Origin: SHZL01 sp963815185
GTDB lineage: Bacteria; Pseudomonadota; Gammaproteobacteria; Xanthomonadales; SZUA-36
DNA: 64,000 bases
Direction: 5' to 3'
NCBI GenBank assembly: GCA_963815185.1
Contig: CAWFGC010000009.1
Location: forward strand, 620,001 to 684,000
The notes below the pieces were generated by a model that saw only the letters and a list, made by a program, of their open reading frames with translations, was not told where the DNA came from and ran no database searches. Shown one piece after another: positions 43,367-53,891 of the stretch. A program made the translations under genes and the position numbers. Within the stretch, counting starts at the first letter, position 1; each line of letters opens with the position of its first letter.

Positions 43367-44209
43367 TCAGTGCGGCGCTGATTGCGGTAGTTCTCTCTCG
43401 ATGTTCTGCTCCTGGCCGCTGCTGAGCGTTTCCGCCGCCCCCGCATCGGCCGCCGTCAGTTCATTCCAGTCGAAACTCCGGCTCACCGGCTTGCTTTGTC
43501 CCTTGACCTCGAGGGTGATTTGCAGCCGGGACGGCTCAAATCGTTCCGGCAGTGTCAGGTAGCCCTCCATTTGCTGGAAATACTTGAAGCGAAATGTGGG
43601 CTCGGGTTGGCTGCCATCCGTCAACCGGGACCAGGGCAGGCTCAGCAAGCGATCTTCCATTGTGCCTTCAAGATCCAGGCGAACATTGCCATTGATGATG
43701 GCAGAGCGGCGCAGATTCTGGGTCAAGGTCAGCACGAAATGGAATACCCGGGCGGATGCGGTTGGGCTGAGTTCGAGGTGATAAACCGCCAGGCCGGACT
43801 GCGTGCCGCTGGTGCCGGCCAGCCGCTGGTAGAAATCGAGGTCGCCTTGCAGTTGGTTCAGCTCCGCCTGGCGATTACTTTCGTCCTCGCGCAGTATTTG
43901 GTTGGCCTGGCGCAGCACACTGACTTCCTGCTCGGCAACCTGCCGCCTGGCCTTGCTCGATTCCAGGCGCGAAGTCAGTGAATGGAGCTCGGCTGCTTGC
44001 GTTTTGATACGGGCTTTTGCCGCGGCCAGTTCGGGCACTGCCCACCTCAGCGTCGCCACATGTGATGCGTAGACCAGGCCGATAACGGCCAGCAATGAAA
44101 CGGCAATGCGCAAGCTCTGCGGCAAGCGATATCTGAACCAGGACATTCGGGGAGTCTGCGCGCTTGTGACAGGTGAGTCCAGAAGCCAAATATGGACGCG
44201 GCTTGCCAT
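43367..44209 (-). CDS. DUF6776 membrane-anchored coiled-coil protein
   Basis: A 280-residue protein of unknown function that lies next to erpA in many gammaproteobacteria. One transmembrane helix (IAVSLLAVIGLVYASHVA, residues ~35-52) is followed by a coiled coil (AAELHSLTSRLESSKARRQVAEQEVSVLRQ and on, to ~115) and a beta-rich periplasmic domain (LAVYHLELSPTASARVFHFVL). The ATG is only 5 nt downstream of an intrinsic-terminator-like hairpin, leaving no room for a normal ribosome binding site; a start at 44146 is possible. Confidence 0.8.
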   Translation of the reverse strand: MASRVHIWLLDSPVTSAQTPRMSWFRYRLPQSLRIAVSLLAVIGLVYASHVATLRWAVPELAAAKARIKTQAAELHSLTSRLESSKARRQVAEQEVSVLRQANQILREDESNRQAELNQLQGDLDFYQRLAGTSGTQSGLAVYHLELSPTASARVFHFVLTLTQNLRRSAIINGNVRLDLEGTMEDRLLSLPWSRLTDGSQPEPTFRFKYFQQMEGYLTLPERFEPSRLQITLEVKGQSKPVSRSFDWNELTAADAGAAETLSSGQEQNIERELPQSAPH

Positions 44210-44213
44210 TGAC

Positions 44214-44235
44214 AAAAAAGCGGCCGAAGCCGCTT
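44214..44235 (-). terminator. Terminator hairpin in the DUF6776-erpA-nudC leader
   Basis: On the minus strand a stem AAGCGGC/GCCGCTT closes a TTCG loop (44235-44218), the C(UUCG)G tetraloop type known for high stability, and runs into six T in all (44219-44214). It is directly before the DUF6776 ATG. No gene on this strand lies upstream, so it would end its own operon's leader transcript rather than an upstream one. Confidence 0.7.
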
Positions 44236-44309
44236 ATACCCTTCACTTTCTTACTATCGTTTTAATTTATTGTTGTGATGCCTGGCAATACCCCAGTAAC
44301 TGGTTGCAG

Positions 44310-44339
44310 TTTATACATCGTTACAGCAGACTTCGTCAA
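44310..44339 (-). promoter_or_regulatory. Predicted promoter of DUF6776-erpA-nudC
   Basis: On the minus strand TTGACG (44339-44334) and TATAAA (44315-44310) are 18 bp apart. Transcription would begin near 44303, giving a leader of about 70-90 nt before the terminator hairpin. It lies in the gap shared with the divergent hemJ. Confidence 0.6.
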
Positions 44340-44364
44340 GCAGGAATTATAAGGATCATGCAAT

Positions 44365-44781
44365 ATGCTCTGGCTCAAATCCTTGCATATCGTGTTTGTC
44401 GTCACCTGGTTTGCCGGCTTGTTCTATCTTCCCCGCCTGTTCGTTTATCACGCGATGACGGATGACGTGAAGCTCCGCGCTACTTTCAAGGTCATGCAGC
44501 GGCGGCTGATGGTGATGACGCACCTTGGCGGCTCACTGTCCTGGGTGTTCGGTGTCAGCATGTTGTTGCTCTTGCCCGAGTGGCTCAGTCAGGGTTGGAT
44601 GCAAGTGAAACTGGCGTTTGTTCTGTTGCTGACGTTGTATCATTTCTGGTGCGCGCGCATCGTCAAGGAAATGGCGCGGGACCAGGTCAGGCACAGCCAC
44701 GTGTGGTATCGCTGGTTCAACGAATTTCCGACCCTGATCCTGTTCATCGTCGTAATCCTGGTAGTCGTAAAACCCTTTTAG
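44365..44781 (+). CDS. hemJ: Protoporphyrinogen IX oxidase, HemJ type
   Basis: A 138-residue four-helix membrane protein of the HemJ family, which oxidises protoporphyrinogen IX in heme synthesis. Conserved features are LKSLHIVFVVTWFAGLFYLPRLFVYH near the N-terminus and VKLAFVLLLTLYHFW. Length and topology fit. It is divergent from DUF6776-erpA and convergent with cysQ. Confidence 0.93.
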   Translation: MLWLKSLHIVFVVTWFAGLFYLPRLFVYHAMTDDVKLRATFKVMQRRLMVMTHLGGSLSWVFGVSMLLLLPEWLSQGWMQVKLAFVLLLTLYHFWCARIVKEMARDQVRHSHVWYRWFNEFPTLILFIVVILVVVKPF

Positions 44782-44787
44782 CCCCTT

Positions 44788-45593
<806 letters not shown>

Positions 45594-45597
<4 letters not shown>

Positions 45598-46163
45598 CGG
45601 GATTTCTCCGCGGCGAGGTAATCGCGCGCAATATACAGCGCGGCAATGGTACGGCCCTCGGTGCAATCTGCGCGTGCAGTAATGGTCAGCAGGTCATCGA
45701 TGGGCCAGGGCACCACTTCGAGTTCCTCGGGTTCGTCACCGGGCAATTTCTCCGGATAAAGGTCGCGCGCCAGCACCACCTGGGTAATATGCGTCATGTA
45801 GCCCGGTGCAAGACTCAGCCGGGTCAATTGCATCAGGTTTCTGGCGCCGAAACCAATTTCCTCTTTCAATTCCCGCTGGGCGCCGGCCAGTACGGTTTCT
45901 CCCGGCTCCAGGCGGCCTTTGGGCAAGCCGATTTCATAATGGTGCAGTCCGGCAGCGTATTCGCGCACCAGTAAGACGGTTTTGTCATCCTTCATCGGCA
46001 CGATGATGACCGCGCCGAGTCCGCGGGACTTCATGCGCTCATAAGTGCGCCTGGCGCCATTGGAAAATTCCAGGTCCAGTTGCTCGACCTCGAACAGCCT
46101 ACTGGGGTCGCGCAGGCGCTGCTCGAGAATGACAGGCAGGGTATGGCGGGTCTTATCGATCAT
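45594..46163 (-). CDS. nudE: ADP compounds hydrolase
   Basis: A 189-residue Nudix hydrolase of the NudE type, acting on ADP-ribose, Ap3A and NADH-like nucleotides. The Nudix box is GLPKGRLEPGETVLAGAQRELKEEIGF (within residues ~78-104) and is preceded by LLVREYAAGLHHYE, which is family-typical. Its stop overlaps the cysQ start, a pairing also known elsewhere in gammaproteobacteria. Confidence 0.93.
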
Positions 46164-46184
46164 GTGGCGGTCTCTGGGAAAGTG

Positions 46185-46949
46185 TCAACTGGCCTTGAGC
46201 ATGTCCAATAAAATGGCGTGCAATGGGGGCGGCGCCGCCAGTACCGAAGTGATGCCAAGCGTAGGGGACTTGCCTTCCAGATCGGTGAAAACACCGCCAG
46301 CTTCGCGCACAATGACGGCCAGGGCGGCGATGTCGAGAATGTTCACGTCGGATTCGATCACCGCATCGATCTGGCCGGCGGCCAGACGGTGGTAATGATA
46401 ATAGTCACCATACCCGCGGGTGCGGTTGGCGCCTGCCAGCACCCGGCCGAGCGCGCTCCATCGCCCGGAAGCCGCCAGCGACTTGATGTTGCCGGTGGAT
46501 ATGGTGGCTTCAGCCAGTGCGCCGACATCGCGAACCTGAATGCGCTTGCCCTGCAGGTGGGCACCGCCACCGGAGTATGCCCAGGCCAGCTCATCGTGGG
46601 CCGGGGCGGATGAAACACCCAACACCAGATCACCCCGATGCATCAATGCGATCTGAGTCGAAAACATGCCATAGCCGGCGACGAAACTCTTGGTGCCGTC
46701 GATGGGGTCAACCAGCCACAGATACTCAGCGTCTTGCCCGGTTTGACCGGTTTCCTCGCCATAGAAACCGTGCTCGGGAAATGCATCCAGGAGTATGCTG
46801 CGAATGATGTTTTCCGCTTCCCGATCAGCCACCGTTACCGGAGTTTGATCGGGCTTGAGTTCCACGCTGAATTCACCATGGTAATAGTGACGGATGATCT
46901 CGGCAGAGGCATTGGCGGCTGCTATCGCCGTTTTCAGAAATGATTTCAT
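46185..46949 (-). CDS. Inositol-monophosphatase-family phosphatase (HisN/SuhB-like)
   Basis: A 254-residue metal-dependent sugar or amino-alcohol phosphatase. The metal-binding residues are in HGFYGEET, LWLVDPIDGTKSFV and VNILDIAALAVIVREAGG. The closest described groups are histidinol-phosphatase HisN and inositol monophosphatases; I cannot separate these. It is 22 nt upstream of nudE, in the same transcript, and divergent from rsmE. Confidence 0.88.
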   Translation of the reverse strand: MKSFLKTAIAAANASAEIIRHYYHGEFSVELKPDQTPVTVADREAENIIRSILLDAFPEHGFYGEETGQTGQDAEYLWLVDPIDGTKSFVAGYGMFSTQIALMHRGDLVLGVSSAPAHDELAWAYSGGGAHLQGKRIQVRDVGALAEATISTGNIKSLAASGRWSALGRVLAGANRTRGYGDYYHYHRLAAGQIDAVIESDVNILDIAALAVIVREAGGVFTDLEGKSPTLGITSVLAAPPPLHAILLDMLKAS

Positions 46950-47104
46950 TCAATACTCCACGAGGTTTGGCCGTCGATGGGTTAAAGATGCGCTTGGTCC
47001 CGAGAACATGATCGCAAGATGGATGAATTACCGGCATGATAGCAAAACCTCGATGCAGCACGGGTGATACTGGCCTGCTCAAAGCGGAGAGTCAGGAAAG
47101 GTTG

Positions 47105-47851
47105 ATGCCACGCAGACACAGAATATTTACCGATCAGGCGTTGCAGCCGGGGCAAGTGGTCACGCTGGCCGACGAGGCGGCGCATTATCTGTCACGGGTG
47201 TTGCGCGTGGGGATCGGCCAGGCCATCGTGGTGTTCAATGGCGATGGTTCAGACTATGCGGCAGAGGTCAATCAGATGGGGCGGGCAAGCATCAGCTTGC
47301 AGTTGGGCGGCCGCCAGCCGGCTGCTGCCGAGTCACCCTTGCGCATCACCCTGGTCCAGGCCGTCAGCCGGGGCGAACGCATGGATCTGTCGCTGCAAAA
47401 AGCCACCGAATTGGGCGTGTCGGCTTTGCAGCCGGTATTTACGGCACGCACCGAGGTGCGCCTGGCTGCAGACAAGATGGAGAAGCGCATGCAGCACTGG
47501 CGCAAGGTGATCATTTCCGCTTGCGAACAAAGTGGCCGCGCCCGCGTGCCCGCGCTGCAGGCGCCAGTCGATATCCTGCAATGGGTGCAACAGGCCTCTC
47601 AGGCGCAGCGCATCATGCTGACGCCGGGCGCAGCGCCGCTTGCCTGCCCGTCACCTGGTTTGGATGTGGAACTGCTTGTTGGCCCCGAGGGCGGCCTCGA
47701 TGAACGCGAATTGGAGTTCATGGACCGCCAGGGCATTTTGGCGGCAAGCCTGGGACCGCGGATTTTGCGCACCGAGACGGCAGGTCCGGCAGCCATCGCC
47801 ATACTGCAGGCTCTGGCCGGTGACATGGCAGTCAATTCTGCACTTGTGTAA
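47105..47851 (+). CDS. rsmE: 16S rRNA m3U1498 methyltransferase
   Basis: A 248-residue SPOUT methyltransferase. It has an N-terminal PUA-like domain (YLSRVLRVGIGQAIVVFNGDG) and the knotted C-terminus with LLVGPEGGLDERELEF and LGPRILRTETAGPAAI. It methylates U1498 of 16S rRNA. The start MPRRHRIF is chosen over an upstream in-frame ATG. Its last 20 nt overlap the 3' end of the convergent chpC. Confidence 0.96.
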   Translation: MPRRHRIFTDQALQPGQVVTLADEAAHYLSRVLRVGIGQAIVVFNGDGSDYAAEVNQMGRASISLQLGGRQPAAAESPLRITLVQAVSRGERMDLSLQKATELGVSALQPVFTARTEVRLAADKMEKRMQHWRKVIISACEQSGRARVPALQAPVDILQWVQQASQAQRIMLTPGAAPLACPSPGLDVELLVGPEGGLDERELEFMDRQGILAASLGPRILRTETAGPAAIAILQALAGDMAVNSALV

Positions 47852-48467
47852 TCGGCAAGATGCCGTAGGCGGCATGGGTGACCAGGTGGGTGAGCCGGTC
47901 CAGGTCGGGTATGACGGCTGCCTGCTCCTGCACCAGGACATGACTGAAGACGCCGAGGGACTTTCTCTCATCGCCCGTGTGGACCAGATCCTCCAATTGT
48001 ACCGACAGCAGACTGGGAATATCGCTGATCAGAATTCCCAGGTAGGGCATGCGCGCTGAATCAGACAGTGATTTCACAATCATGATGCGGTTCTTACCGG
48101 AAATCTTTTCAGGCTCCTCGCCGCTGATCAATGCCGCATAGCTGAATACCGGGATTTGGCGGTCTTCCCATTCAATTTGCCCGAGGAACCATTGTGGCGT
48201 GTCGCTGAGCGGCGCCGGATCGATGTATTCAACGACTTCGGCAATGACGTTGGTAGGCAATAACAGGGACTCCGTCGCCATTGGCGCCATGGCGCAATGC
48301 ACTTTGGGCAACGGAGCGGCCAACGTGTGGTTGCTGCGCGACGCGGAGAGCTCCTGGTGGGCCGTGGATCCCTGTTTGCCCAAAGCCTGTTTGCCCGTAT
48401 CCCTGTTCAGGGCCCTGCGGGTGGACGCAGTGCGCGTCCCTTTCTTCTTGCTCGTCCTGGTTGGCAT
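47832..48467 (-). CDS. chpC: CheW-like protein ChpC
   Basis: A 211-residue CheW-domain protein at the end of the Chp cluster, the place ChpC has in Pseudomonas. The first ~50 residues are basic and low-complexity; the CheW fold runs from about 55 to 205 (NVIAEVVEY, WFLGQIEWEDRQIPVFSYAALI). It should couple receptors to the ChpA kinase. It begins 1 nt after the chpA stop. Confidence 0.88.
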   Translation of the reverse strand: MPTRTSKKKGTRTASTRRALNRDTGKQALGKQGSTAHQELSASRSNHTLAAPLPKVHCAMAPMATESLLLPTNVIAEVVEYIDPAPLSDTPQWFLGQIEWEDRQIPVFSYAALISGEEPEKISGKNRIMIVKSLSDSARMPYLGILISDIPSLLSVQLEDLVHTGDERKSLGVFSHVLVQEQAAVIPDLDRLTHLVTHAAYGILPITQVQN

Positions 48468-48468
48468 T

Positions 48469-51400
48469 TTAGTTGACCCTTTCCGGTTGCAATTCCAACT
48501 TCAGCATCTCACCCACGCGGGCCAGAAGTTCCGCCTCCTGGTACGGTTTGGTCAGGTAGGCATTGGCCCCCGCCTCGCGGGCTTTCCTGCGGTGTTTTTG
48601 GCCTGCGCGTGAGGTTATCATCACGATCGGTATATGCTTTAACCGCGGATCTGCGCGCATATGCTCAGCCAGTTCATAGCCATCCATGCGCGGCATTTCG
48701 ATATCCAGCAACATCAGATCCGGAATGCGCTCATGCAGGCGTTCGATCGCATCGAGGCCATCCTGCGCGGTCATGACTTCGAGCGCGTGGTTTTCCAAAA
48801 CCCTCGAAGTGACTTTGCGCATGGTGATGGAGTCATCCACAACCATAACCAGCGGCGAGCGTTTTTCTTCGCGTGGCGCAGGTAAAACGACTTCCCGGGG
48901 TTCAGCAGCGGCAGCGAGTCCGCGCCGTATCACCGGGCCCATGTCGAGAATGATAACCACCTGGCCTTCCGCACCAATGGTGGCGCCGAGAATGCCTGGA
49001 ATACTGCTGACCTGCGGGCCGACAGGCTTGATCACCACTTCCTGGTGTCCCTGCAGCTCCGCCACCCGGAAAGCAGCCTTGTGCTCGCCGGCGCGAATCA
49101 TCAGCAGCGACACGTTGGCGCTGTCGACCGGGATGGGCTCTTCACCCAGCAGCGGTTCGAGCTCCAGTATCGGGTAGCTTTCTCCGGCGAACTCGTAGAC
49201 AGGTGAGTCGTTGGCGCGCAAGGCGGTATAGTCCGCCGGCAGCATGCGCGCCACACCGCCCACGCTGTTCAGCGGGACCAGGAACGGACGCTCGCCGACG
49301 GTAATGCCTATGGCCTGCATTACCGCCAGGCTGAACGGAATACGAATCGTAAAGCAGGTTCCCTTGCCCGGTTCGGACTCGATTTCCATCGAGCCGCCGA
49401 TTTGCTTGATTTCATTGCTGACCACGTCCATGCCGACACCACGTCCCGCCAGGCCGGTCACCGTCGCTGCGGTCGAGAAGCCGCTTTCCAGGATGAAGCT
49501 GAGCAGCGCTTTCTCCGGGATCTTCCTCTGCCGCCTGGATCATGCCGCGCTCGACGGCGCGCTTGCGCACGGCATCGAGGTTCACACCGCTGCCATCGTC
49601 TTCCACGCGTACAACGAACTCCGTGGCTTCGGCTTCCACCGTCACCGTGATCTCGCCTTCCTCGCGTCTTGTTCTGCTTGCGCCGCGCCTTGGGTGCTTC
49701 GATCCCGTGCACGACCGCGTTGCGCAGCATGTGTTCCAACGGCGCGGTAATTCGTTCCAGCACGTTGCGGTCGAGCTGATCACTGCTGCCGGCCATTTTT
49801 AGCTGCAGACGCGCCTTTTTGCCCGTTTCCGCAGCCGCGGCGCGCACGACCCTGCGCAGACGAGGGGCGGCGCTGCCAAACGGCGTCATGCGGGTTTGCA
49901 TCAGGCCTTCCTGCAAATCGGAGCTTACCCGGGATTGCTGCACCAGCATGCTCTCAGTCTGCCGCACGGAATCTTCCAGCATGTCCTGCAGGTTCAACAA
50001 GTCGCTCACGGATTCAGTAATGGCACGCGACAACTGCTGCATGTTGGAAAAGCGGTCCAGTTCCAGCGGGTCGAATTCCGTCTTGCCCTGGCTGGATGCG
50101 TTCTGATAGCGGGACAGCATCTGTGCTTCCGTTTCCATGTCCATCTTGCGCAATTGTTCTTTCAGACGGCTGACGGTTTGTCTGACTTCCTTCAGATTGA
50201 AACGCACGGTGGTGAGTTGCTGTTCCATGCGGGCCCGGTAAATACTGATTTCGCCGGCGTAATTGACCAGAGAGTCCATCAGCTCTGCCGCAACACGGAT
50301 GTGAGGCTGAGTGGAAGCGTCATCCGCGCTGTCAGCCGCCGGGCGGTCCGGTACTTCATGGAATTCGCGCTTCGGCAGTTCGGCGCCCAGGCGCTGATGC
50401 TCGGAGATTTCGATTTGTGTTTCGGTCGCTGTCTCTGCGTGACCTTCTGCGCGGGGCAGGCGCGGTCACAGCAGGCTCTTCGCCTGCGGCCACGGCCCGC
50501 TCCGCCACCTTGGGCGCCGGTTCGATCGCGGGCAATTCTTCGTCACGCTCTGCTTTGGGCGCTTCTTCGGCGGCAGATTCCTTGCCTTTGGCTTTGCCTG
50601 CAGGCAGAACTGACAACGCTTGTGCTTTGTGCTCGAAGCGCGTCAGCGCGTCGCCTGGTTCTGGCATATGGCCGGCGATCAGTTCTTCCACCCAAAGGGT
50701 CAGGCGGTCGCATCCTTCTTCCAGGGCCTGCACGGCCGCAATGGTGGCCTGCAGGCGATTGGCTGCTATCCTTTCCAGCAGCGATTCCATGGAATGACTG
50801 AGGTCGCCCAGACAATCGAGCCCGGCCATGCGCGCGCCGCCTTTGAAGGTGTGGATCTCACGTTGCAGGTTTTGCACCAGCTTCTGGTCGGATAATTTAT
50901 CCCGCCATTGATTGAGCAGCGTGTCGCAGCGCTCGAGTATTTCGGTGGCTTCTTCCAGGAAGATCGCCAGAATGCCCCCATCTTCGATCTGCATCGGTTC
51001 GGCAGCAGGCTTGGCGGCACCTGTTTGAGCCGGTGCGATTCGCTGCCGGTGCTTTCTCTGCAAGGGTCTTCGTCCGGTGCTTCCTGCGCAGATACTTCAG
51101 CGTCTCTGGCTTCTGCAGACCCGACCTGGGCCGTCAGGACGGACAGTTGCGCCAGCAGTTGTGCATCCTCCACTGGATAGCTGGTAGCGTTGCCGTGTTC
51201 CAGTATGGCAAGCCGCTGACGGAAGCGATGCAGGCAGATTTGGACGACGGGCGCGGCGTCCGGCCCGGCGTTACAGTCGTGGCGTAGCAATGCCTGGAGG
51301 AACTTCTCAAGTCCACGAGCGACCGCCACTTCCTGCCCCAGCGGTGACATGGCCAGCGTGCCGGCCAGAGTATGGGCGGAGCGCAGCAGGTCTTCGCTCG

Positions 51401-53855
51401 CCTCGCCGGCAGGGCGAATGTCGGTGGCCGACATGAATTCTTCGAGGTGGGCCACATACTGGCGAATTTCGACCGTCATCAATTGCGCCAGTTCGCGATC
51501 CGCTCCGTCCGTGCCGGCAGTGGATGCGATTGCTTCAGCGCTGCCGGGTTCGATCGCAATGCCATCGTCTTGCGTGTCTGCGAGCACACCGGATGCTTCG
51601 GCATGGTCCAGATGGCGCGCGACAAAAGTTGCAGGCAAACTGGCGCGCAGGGCATCAAGTTCCGGACGGTCACCTCGCGCCAGTCTCTGGCCGAAGTCAC
51701 CAAAGCCCGCTATTTGGGCTGCGTTCAAGGCGCTGGTTTGCTGCAGCAGACGGGCTTTGAGATGGGGTAAAGCGGCGACGGCCAGTGTGATGGTGCTGCT
51801 CACCGTCACATCCGCGGTCAATCGATTTTCCAGCACGCGATGTCAACACGTCCTCGATGCGCCAGGCGAAGTCGCCAATTTCCACCGCCCCAACCATGCG
51901 GCCGCTGCCTTTCAGGGTATGGAAGCCGCGTTTGATATCGCCCAGGATCCTGGTGTTGCCAGGATCATCCAGCCAAGCTGGCAATTGCTCGCTCAAAGAC
52001 TTCGCAACCGCATCGAATTCTTCGAAGAACACGTCCTTGAGGTCCGGATCGATGGCGTTGACAGGAGGCTCTGCGGTATCGGCTGCTGACGCCTCTGCTG
52101 CCGGCGCGGTGCTGGCTTCGCGAGGCCAAAGAATCGGCGTATGAGCCAGCACTTCCCCGCTGGCGCTGGCTTCGGGTAATCCATCCAGCCGCTCATGCAT
52201 GATCTCCAGGAACCGCAGGCTGTTGGCTTGTTCATCCCGGCAGCCGGCAAGGTACAGTTCCAGCGCGGCGACTGCGTCGGTCAATGGAATCAGGTGCGCG
52301 TCCTCGTCCGAAGCGCCAGCCACTTTAGCCTGCACGCCTGCATTCAGAGCGCGGCTGAGCTTGTCGGTCAGTGCCGCGACCTCAACCTGGCCGGCAAGAT
52401 GCAAAGCGCCACTGATTTCCGTCAATTGCTCTGCGAATGATGCATCGGTATCGCCGCCCAGCATTTTGCGCACGCTGTCTTGTGCTTGCTGCAAACTCAC
52501 CACGCACTGGTCCAGCAGGCAGTTCAGGATCACGCGTTGTTCGGAGGCTGGCAATTGAATGAATCCGTTGGGGGCCGCTTCTTCCACTGGTTCACCCAAC
52601 AACTTGATATGCGCGTCAAGCAGCGATTCGACTTCGATCAATTTACGCGCCAATTTGAGCAGAGGAGAATCCAGCTCGAGGTTTTCCACCCCGTCGGTTT
52701 GTTCGAGCCCGGGCAGCAGGTCTTCTATTGCACGCGCCGGCACGGGCAGGTTGAGCATGTTCAGGGTATCGGCCAACTGGCGCAGCGAAGCAATGCTGGT
52801 TTCTCTTTGTTCTTTCTCCACACGCCCGGTGCGCAGTTCCATGTCGAGGGTGTCCTTGACCAGGCTCATTTCCTCGCGAATGGCCATGCCAATGGACTGG
52901 AACAGGTCGGCATCACGGCCTGTTACCGCGCCGCGAGCGCGCAACAGCGCCTCCCGGTCAGGGATCAATTCTTCCAGTTTGAAGCGTTTGCGCAGCGTAT
53001 CTATTGGCTTGCTACCGGGCTGCGCCTGTGCGGCATGAAACAACAGAGCCCGCGAAAGGGCAACCAGAGTTTCCTCCGTGGGGCCCAACTGACCGCCTTC
53101 GGTCATCGCTTTCAGCGTCAGGTCCAGCCGCGCAAACAGACGGCGCAAGGGCAGGTCATTGTCAACGGCGCCGGCTTGAAAACCGGCAATGGTCAGTTCG
53201 GCAATCCACCACAAGCGCCGCAGTGCATTGCGCGTCAAACGCGTGCTTAACGTGGAGCATACATCCTGCAGGGGCTTGAGTAAGTCCGGCTTTGACTGCT
53301 CCTTGAGCCATCCTACCAGGGCTGATTGGTATTGATTGCGCATGCGGCGCGCGAAAGCAGGAAATTCACTCGCGGCCAGAGCGCTCGATTCATTGCCGCC
53401 CAGTTCGGGAATCATCACATCGAGTTGTGGTGCGAACAGGGTTCCTTCGGAAAACAGGGATTCGTCATAGGTTGCCCGCAACTCATTCAGCGTGGGCAAC
53501 AGAAGAATCGGCAGGTCGTCATGCCCTGCCTGTAATCGATCGAGGTAGGACGGCAGAACAATTATCGCGTCGGTGAGGGCGGCCAGTGATTCATCGGCGT
53601 TGACATTGCCGTTATGCAGCATGTTGCCGCCGACGGCAATCATTTCATCCGTCAGGATACTGGCTCCGCGTTGCGCCATGGTCAGGAACGTGAGGTTCAA
53701 CTGCTCCAGTTGTTCCTGCACTGCCTTGAGCGGTGCGTTTCGGATGTATCGGCGGCGAAAGCTTCCAGATTGTCGCGCACGGATTGCAGCGCTTGATCCA
53801 GATCCTGGCGTACCCACCGGATGGCCGAACTGGCATTGGTCCCTTCTAGCATCAT
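48469..53855 (-). CDS. chpA: ChpA-like hybrid histidine kinase (about six frameshifts)
   Basis: A roughly 1,790-residue CheA-type kinase of the twitching (Pil/Chp) system. From N to C: a long PilL-type N-terminal region, at least three Hpt domains with phospho-His (FHTLKGSGRMVG, AHTLAGTLAMSP, IHTFKGGARMAG), dimerisation helices, HATPase (HMLRNAVVHGIE, DDGSGVN, GRGVGMDVV), CheW and a C-terminal receiver (LLDIEMPRMDGYE). Shifts lie near 53748, 51840, 51030, 50460, 49680 and 49505; each flank continues in the right domain, so I read one gene. The start MMLEGTNASSAIRW is placed at 53855. It follows pilJ; pilK is missing in between. Confidence 0.88.
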
Positions 53856-53891
53856 CCCCGATTACTCCCTGCTTGGCCGGACTGCTACCGG

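Noticed and set aside
48469..53855. Several separate kinase, Hpt and CheW genes instead of one chpA
   Set aside because: The fragments are in the exact domain order of ChpA, abut or overlap without start signals, and each junction can be closed by a single-base change.
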